From: Onchocerca lupi
Lineage: Eukaryota > Nematoda > Chromadorea > Rhabditida > Onchocercidae
Assembly (NCBI GenBank): GCA_028564675.1
Contig: JAOVVO010000181.1
Coordinates: 60,264-124,263, forward strand
Length of the DNA stretch: 64,000 bases
Direction: 5' to 3'
Part shown: positions 38,051-49,636 of the stretch, piece by piece
Position numbering within the stretch: the first letter of the stretch is position 1
Layout of the letters: each line of letters starts with the position of its first letter
Made by a program: the position numbers and the translations under genes
Notes under the pieces: model-generated
The model's input: only the letters and a program-made list of their open reading frames with translations
Databases searched by the model: none
Told to the model about the DNA's origin: nothing

Positions 38051-39285
38051 ATCAAAGATCACAATAAAGATAATTAGGTTCAAGCTAGATGTCTGTTGAA
38101 ATTAGTTCCTACAGGAAACGTGAGAGGTTTTAATAAATGATAATTGTTTCTCGATAACTTACTAATGAGAGAAAATTATTTTTTTTCTTAACACTCAGAT
38201 GTATTTTAACTTAACTTTTAATTATTAATTTCTTTTACAACAGAATTTAGAAAATTGAAATTGAATAGCAAAATAATGCGATATAAAAACTGTAGCAAGA
38301 ATTTCTTCAAATTATTGTATGTAGTTAATGAAGTAAACAGATATTTTTTCATGCCTCATTCAAGAATAGAACTGTTGCTTTTCTTTTAGACTGAAATTCT
38401 GACTAGAAGTTTAAATCTTGAAAGAATAAAAATGAATAAATCGACATCGAACGATAATCATACAAAGTCCTTCGATACACCGAACTAATGTCAAACTGTT
38501 CTACTGAGCGATTTATGATCTCAACAATCTATCACATGCTACTATTCCGCACTTTAACTCCCTTTCAAGATAAATAGATGAACTCAGAAATGACCCTTGT
38601 CCATTTGATTGATGAGTTTCTTTTTTTTTAGACCAGAAAAAAATATATATATAAAGTTTTCCATACCGATGGATCACCAGTTCTTTATCAAGTTCTGATC
38701 AATAGTAAACTCAATTTCTCATTAAAAAGAATCCAAAATATGAAGTATCAACAGAGCAAGTAATATATCGATCATTAACGATTTATCGATCATGTCGATC
38801 ATTGACGATTTGTCGATCATATCGATCTTGGATCATCATCATTAACAAGCATGATCAGTCCAGAAATTCTTCGTTCATACTGTTTTTAAATTCTTGTATA
38901 ATGATAGCACTTCTAGATATGCATAAATGTCCTGTATATTACCGATCTTCCGATTATCATTTCAGTTAAAACAGATTGCTGTCAGCAAATCGGAAATGGA
39001 AATGGAAATGAAAATAGGAATATACAAACAGATATGTATCTAAATGGGCATTTTATGCGCGTATCGTCGCAAATCTTTCACTTGGAGCTTCACAGCCCAA
39101 GCGTCATTCCTTCCTTATCAACACGTCAATCCCGGATGGGATAAGAATGTTGCACTTGTCCTGACGTGTCATCGACTAATTTGTGATTGAGAAGTTCGGG
39201 GAGACGGAAGGTAGGGGAAGTTAGGACATATTTCAAATTATTGTTTGATCTAATGAGAATTTGGCCGATTTAGCTTTTTTGTTCT
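38051..39285. other. Intergenic region upstream of the helicase gene
   Basis: No gene seen. A tandem repeat of 27 bp lies at 38768-38827. The stretch 39040-39230 is less AT-rich than its surroundings and lies just before the helicase start, so it may be its promoter. Confidence 0.45.
38768..38827. repeat. 27-bp tandem repeat rich in ATCGAT
   Basis: Two units (38768-38794 and 38795-38821) differ at four positions and are followed by the first six bases of a third. Each unit carries two TCGATCAT words around an ACGATTT core. Confidence 0.8.
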
Positions 39286-39292
39286 AGGGCAG
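39286..39292 (+). promoter_or_regulatory. Probable spliced-leader acceptor of the helicase gene
   Basis: TTGTTCTAG ends at 39287 and the ATG follows after only five bases (GGCAG). Upstream sequence shows no coding exon, so trans-splicing is the likely source of the 5' end. Confidence 0.4.
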
Positions 39293-42200
39293 ATGATTCA
39301 GACGGGGATTGAATCATCCCAAGAATATTTCAATGAAAATGACGAATTTGCCAAATTAGTAAGTCAACTTTCTCAATCAGCACATTCATCTCCAGTTCTG
39401 ATTTAGCATCAAAAATTTCAATGGTTCCGTAATTTCAAATATGTTCATGTAACTTCCAATATTATCCCGGAATTTGATTTATAATGGAAAGATTAAGACT
39501 GAATAAAAACTCGGAGTATTTCTTACTTATCCATCGACTATTTTTTTTTTTACAGTCATTGTGATTAGCTTTTCAGGTAATCTTTCTTGATGATTACGAA
39601 AATTTTGTTTAAACTTAAACTATTTAGATGGCAAATAATGACGGATTTCGTTTGGGACATTTAAGGCTTTACAAAGTGGAACTGTTGGAATCAGTTAATA
39701 GTATCGAAAAGTTGCAACAATTTCGCGAATTTTTCGGTACAATAACATTCAAAACGCTATCAAAATATCGTTACAATTACAATTTTATCACTATATTTTC
39801 GATTTAATCTCTAACTTTCTCATGGTGTTTAGCTTAATTTCCGAATTTGATAATGTGAGAGTAATCGTTAGTAAAATTGCAGTAATTTTCAATTTTTATC
39901 ACGACTCTTATTAGTTTCTGCAGCGGATATTTTGCACTTCTCGTGTCACACTTGCAGTTATTTTTTACAATTTTTCTTCTAATTTATTATTAAATATCAG
40001 TTAAGCTCTTGACTCTGTTTTAAGGCATTTTCATAAAACTATTACTTCAGAATTCTTTATGTTAATAAGATTTAATTATGTTTCAGATGATGCGAAATAT
40101 TTTACTCGGCTTTTGGATCTGTACAAGGATGATTCCAATAAGAAAATGGCCCTAAATCATTTCTGGCGCCGGATATGTTTTAATCGTGAGGCCATGGATC
40201 GTATGCTGTTTATGGCCACTAAAGGTATTGGTGTTGGAATACACCAGACTATTCAGACATTATAAGCATTACAAACTCGTTATTTATAGCATATATATGC
40301 TTGAAATGATCGATCATTTTGTTTGTGACAAGCTTCCAATTCAAATATCCTTTTAATCTGCTGCTAGTCATGCCACTGGTCTAATATTTTGTATTACTAG
40401 AGAAATAGTCATAATAAAAAAAACTATAGCTTGTGAAAACTTTGAAAGTACTAAAAAGACGAGAATAGAATATATTTAAGAGTTTATTTAGATTTCAAGT
40501 TTAGAATGACGTCATTTTTCATGATCGTGTAATTGTACTATCCCGTTTTAATTAAGTCACTTCAAGTTAAATTTTTTCGGATCCACTTTTCATTTCAAGA
40601 AAAAAGAAACAGCTTATTTGTTTCTCATCATCCTTTTTCTTGCAGAAAACAAAGCTTTGTTTGATTCGATTCATGAAAATATATCGGCGGAATCACTAAA
40701 ATACTATCGTAAAATGTTCTCTGAAGATACAAAAAAAATGGATAAAATCACAATGACAATTGAATCGCTATCACTCTGTGCAGGATTAAAAGATAAAGGC
40801 TATGAATCTATTAAGAATGTCGTGCGAGAAATGATAGAAAGCAAAAGTATGAAGTTTATATTTTTATTTTATATTAAAATCATTAATTAGATTAAGTTTT
40901 TTCGTTGTCATTGCTTTTCGATTCTAATAATTTCAATTTTATAGTGAAGAAAATGAGATTCACTATTATGCTTTTATTTTCATTTTTATTTTACAATTAG
41001 GAAAATTCCTTTTTAGAGTATGACGAAGCGGCCTGTTATTTGATGAGGAACTTACCTAAAATGAAAAATTTGGAGTGTGAATTATCTGGCTGGTACTTCG
41101 ATTTCTTAAATGCTTGCCTCTTTGATAGTGCTAATCGTTCGATACCTGAATTTATCGATCCTGATTACAAAATCCACTTAGGTAAATTTCCGGAGGTAAC
41201 TTTGCAGATAGCAACCAAAATTGATAGAAATTATTTGCAAAAGATTCAGTTGTTTCAAATTCTGCATGAAAATTGACTGAACTGTTTTGATTCTCATTTT
41301 TGTATTTATCTTAAACAGATATATTTCAGATGCTTACAACGTACAATGTCGAGTCCTGAAGATATCTCAGAATAAGTCGGGACCGCAAAATGGATTACCA
41401 AATGTTGTGGAAGAACTAGAAGAACCAGAGAAACCAGAAAGTCGCACCCAAGAACATTATAAGAAATACCGGATAAAGGCATTCAGTGTGTCTTTTGTAA
41501 TTTGTTTATTTAAAAAAATTGTAGTTTTTTTCTGTTGATACAATTAACTTGACAATCAGAGCATAATGCAATAAGAGGAACAATTATGTTTCAGGCGATG
41601 AAAAATTGGAACGCTTGGAGGATGCGGAATCGATTGAATTGCGGCCATATCAGCAGGAGCTGGTCGAAGCAGCATGTCGAGGGATAAACACAATCATCTG
41701 TGCTCCAACTGGTTCGGGAAAAACTGTTGTAGCCGCATACATTATCCTGGAACATTTTCGCGCTATGAAAGTTGCAAATAAATCTTCTAGGGTTTGTTTT
41801 TGTTTTCTTGTTATTTTAAACGAATTCCATCAATTTTTATCTAATGGAGTGGAGTTACATCACGATGCTGATGAGATCATATCGGCTTTCTTTATTGAAG
41901 CGATATGCATGCTCTGGAACTTGAAGAACATTAGAATAATACACATTTACATTTTGGCTGAGCACGGATAAAATAAATAACTAATAATAGATTGATTGGA
42001 AGTTGATATCTAACGTCAGGATTTTGAGATGAACTTAATATATATGGGTTTCTCAATTACCTGTATTAGGCGTACGGCCGCGTCATAAAAAAAGTCGTAA
42101 AATCAATTCCTAGCTTTCATATTATTGTTTGCGTATAATTTGTATGCTGAAAGATGCATTGATAAGAATGATGTCTACTAAAATTTTCACAGTTTCAGCT

Positions 42201-45200
42201 GTTTTAGGTAGCAATGCTTGTTCCAACAATTCCACTTGTAGAACAGCAATGTATAATGTTGAATCGTTATCTGCGAAAAACTTTCTGGGTCGACGGTATG
42301 AGTGGAAGTGAACCAGTCGATGAGAACGGACGTGCTCCAAATGTTTTAGCAAGTCATGTAACCATTTTCACACCACAAATTTTCATGTAAATACCGTCAG
42401 TTTCTGTACTTTTTTTATTTATTTCATGAATCGATCATAATTAATCTCAAACCAAATTATCCGCATAGTAGGTTACCATTGATAGTAATTGGGAAGAAAG
42501 CCATTTGCTTTATAAATTTCATGATTTATTTTTACTTTTTAGAAATTTGTTGAAAAGTATACGTCGAGATGATCGTTTGTACTTTACCGATTTCTCGATG
42601 TTCATATTTGATGAATGCCATCATTGCGACGGAGACCATCCATATCATGGTAATTTTTGTTAATTTAGATTTCTTCGAAATTGATGTTTAGGTCAGCTCA
42701 AATTAGTTGAATTATTATCGTGAAGAATGTTTCATACTGTATTAATAATACATAGTACATTTTCTCATAATGGTGTTTGAATTTAATATTTTCGCATGCA
42801 TCTATTGTATTGGTGATGAATCGGGATGAGCATTTGTAAATAAATGATATTTTTTCATTTAAAATTTTTGGTGTAATTTTAAATGAGCTTAAACTGTTTC
42901 AGTTCTGATGCGAATGTTGCATAGATTTGATGGCCCAAAACCACAAATTGTTGGTTTAACTGCTTCTTTGCCACTTGGTGCCGGACGTGCAAATGTTGAA
43001 GCAGCACTTGATGTTTGTTTTTTAGTCCGATGAAAATCTTTTGATTACCGTTGTTACTTTAAAAAGAAGTTACGAATAATAGTTCTGTTTTCGTTTTTAC
43101 ATTTTTTAAAATTTTTGTTTTACCTAGATTCAGAATTCATTAACTTATAGCATATGATGGATTTATGTTCTAAACTCTCTACTCATTCCATCAGTACAGT
43201 TCGAAAGCATATAGAAAATCTTCGTTATTATGTGAAACCGCCTGTCGATGGTTTTTTTTTTTTGTTTCACTTGTTCTTAGTTTTTATTAATTCAGCTAAA
43301 TTTAATGATTTTAATGGTCTTCTTTGACAGTTTTGGGCTAAAAATTCGTAATGGATGCATAAAATTAAGAAAATAGTGCTTTCATTATCATTCGTGTTTC
43401 TTCCTTTCTTTTCTTTTTTTTTTTTTTTTTTTCAGATATAAAGCGCGCTCATCGACTTGAGTCCGATATATTTTCTCAGTCATTAGAAATTTGTATGAGA
43501 AAAATTGAATCGACCATAAAACCAGAACTTGAAAAAATATCCGAAAGTAAAGTAATTGATTTTAGAATGGTTTGTTGCAACTTCAATTTATTTCACTTTC
43601 TTTTTTGTTCTCTAAATTTTTAAAAGCGAATGCTTTGTTGAATGATATGCCATCCGTTGCTATGATCATCAAAATGAACCATTCATTGCTTGGAAACAAA
43701 GTTTGAATGAAAAGTTTTGTGCAATTTTCATGATAAAATTACACGATAAATTGTGATAAAATTTTCGTGATGAAATTGTGATAAAATTGCACTGCATTTC
43801 CCGTATGTCCGTATGGACTTCAGTTGAAATTTATTCATTGCGGGAATCTAACAGGCTTGTAAAATTCATTCGAAATATCAGTATCATTATATATTCGTAT
43901 TGTTATCTTAGACGGCTTGCTTTCATAGCTCATGTAAGGATCTTAAAAGAAGAAAAATTATTGTATTAAATAGCAGAAGACAAATAACCGCACATTTTTT
44001 AAAAAGAAATATTTTAAGAAGCTAAGATCAAGAATCAATAATTTAATTTCATACCATATTGTTCTCCCATCGCTCTGTTTCTCCATGCTGATTTCAGGAT
44101 GAAATTACGTTCCCAGCATATCGGAGCTCAACACGTTATGAAAGCTTTGTTGGAAGTTTGAAAAATCGTTTAATGGAGTTACCTGGTAGTAAATTAAAGC
44201 ACCAATTGATCAAAATGCTTGAACATCTCGGGGTAAGCATTTTATGTTCATCAAATATTTGAGCTAAATGCTGTGGAAATATAAAATGTTGTTGCAATAT
44301 TTTTCTAGAAATAAATCCATCTTATCTGTTTTTGTAAATTTACTTATGACTCTTTTTTATCTTATTATTTTTCGGCAAGATTTGTGTTTCAGTATTATTA
44401 TCGTGCTCTTTGCTTGAGTGATTTACTACCAAATTGGTATGCCTATAATTATTTATATGAAAATATAATGAAAGAAATTTTGCCGGATGCAGGGGATAAT
44501 GCAGCGATTCAGAATCAGTTGGGGATGCTTTTCGAAAGTAAGTCACCTGTTTGTGCTAGTTTTATCAATTACCAGATTAATCTAAATCCATTATCGCTAA
44601 TACTGCTTTACTGTTTTATGTCTTTTTTTTTTAACCTTCATTTGTTATAAAATGTTTAACTTTCATGTCATTTTTGCACCTTCATACTGTTTTTATAATC
44701 TTTATTTCTCAGATTATTATACATAATCTTATTTAAATTTTCATTTAAATGATTAGAATGAAAAGCGGCAAAGAGGTCAAAGATGATATAGAGTATTTTG
44801 TGTTCTTTTTTATCAGACTTTTCCATATTTCTTTTGTTTTTAGAATTTGTGAAGCCGAATGAACTAAAATTCAAAGAAAATGACATGAGTGAAGAAAAAG
44901 AAATCTTGAAAATATTACACACGATTTTACGTGAACAGTATATTTCGGATCCGGCATCCAGAACGATAATCTTCGTGACGACACGTAAACTAGCCCAGTA
45001 TATGTCACACCATTTGAACGCTATCAAAATTATCGATGGATCAAGTCGTGCTGTCGGATTCGTTACCAGTAATTGTTCTGTTGCCTTTTTAGAAAAGGAT
45101 TTAAATTTTTTGCAAATGTTTGTTTTTGCTTTGCAAAACAATATAAAAATAATATTCTTTAATGATATAAGTGGGATCATTTGTAATTTGAAAGTTTTTC

Positions 45201-47574
45201 CTTCTAATAAGTGAAACAAGACCAGTGAGATGATACTAAAAGAAATAAATAATGGCGTTAGATGTTTATAGGATAATAATATATATAATGACATGTAATA
45301 GTAAATAATGTGAAAATGATAATAATTGATGTAAAATCATATTACTTATGTTTGTTTAGGTTCAAATCAGTCATCTAATTTGAATGGTCAGACAGCTGAA
45401 GAGCAACGAACAGTAATTGAAAGTTTCAATCAGGGTACTTTGAAAGTTTTAGTGGCAACATCAGTTGCTGAAGAAGGTTTGGACATTTCTGCTTGTAACC
45501 TTATCATCAAATATAACAACACAGGTTCCGAGAGATCGCTCATTCAGAGAAGAGGTTGGTTCAGTCTACAGTTTTTGGAATTTTGTCTATTTAACCTCAA
45601 CTTGAGTTTTAGAAATGAATAATTCATACGTATTTGCTAAGAAAAGTTGGAGTTAAGACTCCGAAATTTTCTTAAAAAATTTTTCCGGACAAATAATTAT
45701 TTTTTTCATCGAATTTTTGTGAGTTGTCCAAGTATTGTAGGTCGAGCTCGAGCGAAGAATAGCAAATCAATTTTGCTGGCATTGGATGGTTCTATTGAGG
45801 AGAAAGAGTTAGAAAACATTCAGAAAGAACATTTAATGAGACGCTGCCTGGAACATATGCAAACAAAGTCAGAAAAGCAGATGAAGCAGTTGGTAGGTTT
45901 CTATCATAAAAATCATTGATAGCTTCACTAATTTCAAATTTTGTCTTATCTGTTGTTAGAAAAATCTTTCTATAATTCACTTTTTTTATAAAAGTTATTA
46001 CTCAATCATTCGTAAATATACCATTTTGCGTGGGATTCTGGTAGTTAGTGTTTAAATCATATTTATTTCAGGTAGAAGCAAAAATTAATCAAAGAAAAGC
46101 TCTTCAAGAGGCAGATTTAGTGCGAGAGAATGAGAGAAAACGTTCACTAGAAGGAAAATGGTTATTTGTTTTAATATGTTGTTTTTGCGAATTTCGAGAT
46201 TGAGGACTGAAATTTTTCGTCAGAAAAAGACTTTAATTATACTTAAAGAAACCGAAACTTAAGTCCTTGACATTAACTTGAGATTAAAGGACTTTTTTCA
46301 TTCCAAAATGAAAATGGTCAAAATTAATGCTTTAGTAATTGCAGTTATGATTTGAAATGCCGCCTCTGTGGGGCGTTTATATGTAAAAGTAGTAGTATGC
46401 GCATTGCATGCGATAGCCAATATGTTTGTTGTGATCCGACAATTTGGGAACGAATTGATGCTCGAGTCCATAGTACGAAGGTAAATTTAAGTTTTAAATT
46501 TTCATAGAAGTCTAAAAACTCAAAACCTCAAGAATTTCTTTTTGGTTTTATAATAGGGACAATTGAATATATATTTCAATAGAATTCTTGTGCTCTTTCC
46601 TGAAAGTATAGCCGTATTTTTTTAATCCATTCTGTTTTCTTAATTCACATCATATTCAGCTTTTTAAAATCTGCTTGAATGCTTATTATTTACTTTGCTT
46701 TCTTTCTTCTTTTCTCATTCAGTAATTTTATTTGTATTTATCATTTAAGATGTTAGATAATAATTAAAAAATATGTTCATAAAACCCTTCGTAAACAAAG
46801 GTACTCTGCATAAAACGCTTCAATTCTCCAGTCTTTTTGTTGTTGACACTTATTAATCAAAGTACTTTTGCAACTGTTTTTACATGTTCTACTTCCCTGC
46901 TACGCAATGTTTGTGTTTCTGCCCCCTCTCTCCAGTCTAATCTGCTTGTTTTGATTCACGGAAATTTGAACCTAATGTTTTTTTATAATGCAGTCATTGG
47001 CTATTGCAACACTAGTTGGTAAGCCTCACTGTAAAGGAAATGGCGAATCAAATTGTAATGAAGTCCTGGGTACAATTGTCAAACTGTACGGTGCTTTTTT
47101 GCCAACGATATCAGCAAAAGCTATAATAATTGATGATAAAGAATTATCTGGTCGAGCGCAGCATGAAAAAAAGTGGGATGCTATAACAACGGATAGGTTT
47201 TGCGTCGATCCAATCACAGAGTTCGATCTTGTAAGTAATTCATTTTAATTTAGTCAATCTATTATATCCTATTTTGGAATATCTTAAATCTCTTTGCAGA
47301 GCTCAAAAAACTTCTAGATCTTTAATTAAGCATAATTTAGGAAATTAATTGAAAATAAGATTCTTGACCCAGAGTTACGACCAATCTTTTAATGGTAGGA
47401 TCAAATTACAAGCTCAGTTTACTTGAAATATTTTTCCAGAAAGTGATGTTGAACTCATTGTACAACCATTCACGAGAGCAGCATCTTCAATTTGAAGCCG
47501 AGGCAGGACTTGCCATCAAGCGTGCTCTTACCGAACTGAAAAAAGAAAAGCGACCTTTCGTAATCGATGAATAA
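39293..47574 (+). CDS. DRH-type RIG-I-like RNA helicase
   Basis: Twenty-one exons join in phase to 1036 residues: 39293-39358, 39628-39736, 40087-40224, 40646-40846, 41017-41181, 41330-41485, 41595-41791, 42208-42386, 42543-42649, 42903-43012, 43151-43250, 43436-43569, 44098-44232, 44393-44537, 44844-45068, 45360-45554, 45741-45892, 46072-46160, 46345-46480, 46994-47230 and 47440-47574. Residues 1-270 are a helical, CARD-like N-terminal region. The helicase core has the Q motif LRPYQQEL (294-301), Walker A APTGSGKT (315-322), DECH (427-430), GLTAS (457-461), motif V VATSVAEEGLDI (754-765) and motif VI QRRGRARA (785-792). The insert typical of RIG-I lies between about 470 and 640. The C-terminal regulatory domain keeps C873-x2-C876 and C926/C934 as likely zinc ligands. 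In C. elegans, DRH-1 senses viral dsRNA with Dicer and RDE-4, and DRH-3 supports RdRP-made small RNAs. Which paralogue this is cannot be settled here. Confidence 0.93.
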
Positions 47575-47984
47575 ACCCTCTTTCACAAAATGCGGAACTG
47601 CTACAGTTTCGACTTAGGTTTAAGAATATGACCTCATAATTTATTTCCCACTGCTTTTGCTCTTATAGCGGTTTTGCCTTATTGTGACAGATCTCTTACA
47701 AATCACTTACTCATTTTATATTTGCTTACTTTGTTTCTTCATTCCTTCACTCTTATGTATGATAGAATTTACTTAATCAGAAACTAAGTCAGGTTTTTCT
47801 TTTTTGAGAAATATATACTTTAAAATTGTTTTCTGGACCTGAAGTTTTCCAACAATATGAATGCTTGCATTTTACATTTAAAAGGGAATAGAGTATTCAA
47901 ATAATATAAAATAACAGAACAGTAATAGTTTTATCGTTTACTTGAAATAAAAGAAAACAATAAATGACAGTTTTTTCAACAAAT
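47575..47984. other. Convergent 3' flanks of the helicase and rps-6
   Basis: Only 410 bases separate the two stop codons, so the 3' UTRs and terminators of both genes must lie here and their transcripts may overlap. No coding sequence is visible. Confidence 0.6.
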
Positions 47985-49611
47985 TTATCTGCTGCTTTTG
48001 CTATGTCTTGCCGATTCTGATTCACGACGAGATGCTGATGAGCGACGGCGAGCAATCTTAGCTGCTTGTTTCTCCTAAAAAAATTTCAAAAAAGAAAAAA
48101 AGTCAGCGAAATTTCCTAAAAGAGCCAAACAAAAAAAGCTTGTAGATTGTCTCATTTGTGAATGAAAAGTAGCAAAAAAAGAAATCATAAGTTGCAAATA
48201 CTAGAAATAAATGTTTAATACAACCAAAACTCAGAAAATAAAAATTTCATCAGCACTAACAAACCTTGGCATACTGCGTCATCATCTTATGATACTGAGC
48301 TTCCTCCTCACGCCGTTTGACACTTCGCTTAATTTTCATTGCCAGACGTCTTCTTTTGCGTTGCAACACAACTGGTGTTATTAATCGCTGGATCTTTGGT
48401 GCTTTACTGCGCGGTTTCTTACCTGAAACAAAACCATACTGCATTACAAATCTTATGTTACAAAATTATATGCACAGTGAATTCGCCTACAAACGAATGC
48501 AAACCGTTAGGTGAAGCTTACTGTCATTTTGAAAATGCTCTTTGATGCTAATATACAAGTCGTCGGTTGAGATAATCCAAATATATCACAAAATTGCGTG
48601 AAGAACTAGAGGATGTTTAAAAACAGTCACCAAAACGGACTTTATAGAGACACAAGTATTATAAATGATAGAAATAAATTTACCTTCTTTTTCGGGCAGT
48701 TTCCGACGGATAACATACTTCCTAACATCATCATTCTTCGTTAAATTGAATAATTTACGGATTTTGGATGCACGTTTAGGTCCCAAACGACGAGGAACTG
48801 TGGTATCTGTCAGACCAGGAATTTCCTGTTCACCTAAAATAGATTTATGAGGAAATGTGGGCATTTAATTTTAAGAAGAATTCGCAAATTCCTAAAAAAT
48901 TCTTGAATCCCTCGCAGTGAATGCAAAAATTCAATGGCAGTGGAATTTCTTACCCTTCTTTACAATGATTAACGCAAGCGCAGATAAATTAGCGTCAACA
49001 ATACATCCACGTACTGATTTACGTCTACGTTCTCCATCTCGACGAGATCGATAACAAGAATGTCCTTTTGACAATAGTAAACGCACACGTCCATTTGTCA
49101 AAACTCCTTGCTTCATCGGAAAACCTTGCTTGTCATTACCACCAGTTATACGCAAAACGTAACCCTACAATACTGCATGTTCTCTTCTCCACTTTCGCCA
49201 AAAAATAATATAGGAGAGTCCCTATGCAAAATAATTTCTATTTAACCTATATAAAGAAAAATCCTCATCATAAATCAAAAAATCTTTACACATTTTTATA
49301 TCAAAGAATTTCCGATATAACTATTCCTAAAACTAACAGCATGCCTTATTAAAAAGTGAACAAGCACTGACTTGGAACTTTAAAAAATTACGGTAAAATC
49401 ATTATATTAGAAAAGGGAGAAACAAAAAAGCAAAAATCAAAATAGTGAATTACAAGATCATAATTCATAGTACCTTCCATTCGTCACCCAAAGCATCGGC
49501 TTCCACTTCTTGTGCCATTCTTTTTTCATAAAAAATTCTCAATTTCTTCTCATCATCAAATTCAAATACCTTCTGACAACCAGTAGCCGGATATGCTATG
49601 TTCAGTTTCAT
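47985..49611 (-). CDS. rps-6: 40S ribosomal protein S6 (eS6)
   Basis: Five exons on the minus strand join to 248 residues, the normal length: 49611-49474, 48954-49164, 48684-48833, 48265-48422 and 47985-48074 (written low to high after the first). The start MKLNIAYPATGCQKVFEFDD is the family signature. It continues with ITGGNDKQGFPMKQGVLT, RVRLLLSKGHSCYR, DGERRRKSVRGCIV and VPRRLGPKRASKIRKLFNL. The last exon holds a basic, serine-rich tail (RRRSSASRRESESARHSKSS) that corresponds to the S6-kinase phosphorylation sites. It is a structural protein of the small subunit and a target of mTORC1/S6K signalling. Together with the nearby LAMTOR3 gene this is a functional link, but there is no sign of co-regulation. 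Confidence 0.97.
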
Positions 49612-49636
49612 TTTTTATTTCCTATCGATCTTCCCT
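49612..49636 (-). promoter_or_regulatory. rps-6: rps-6 leader and probable spliced-leader acceptor
   Basis: Read on the minus strand, GCTTTCAG ends at 49635 and is followed by a 23-base leader before the ATG at 49611. Short trans-spliced leaders are usual for nematode ribosomal protein genes. Confidence 0.45.

Noticed and set aside
41792..42207. In-frame continuation after helicase exon 7 (to 41971)
   Set aside because: A donor at 41792 and acceptor at 42207 join the Walker A exon to VAMLVPTIPLVEQQ, the conserved motif Ia region, so the continuation is intron.
44668..45294. The longest ORF in the window, 208 codons on the minus strand
   Set aside because: It is antisense to helicase exon 15 (44844-45068) and its flanking introns. 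The plus-strand reading carries conserved helicase sequence, while the minus reading is F/I/K/S-rich and matches nothing.
48317..48850. Plus-strand ORFs opposite rps-6
   Set aside because: They overlap conserved S6 exons on the minus strand and have no family resemblance.
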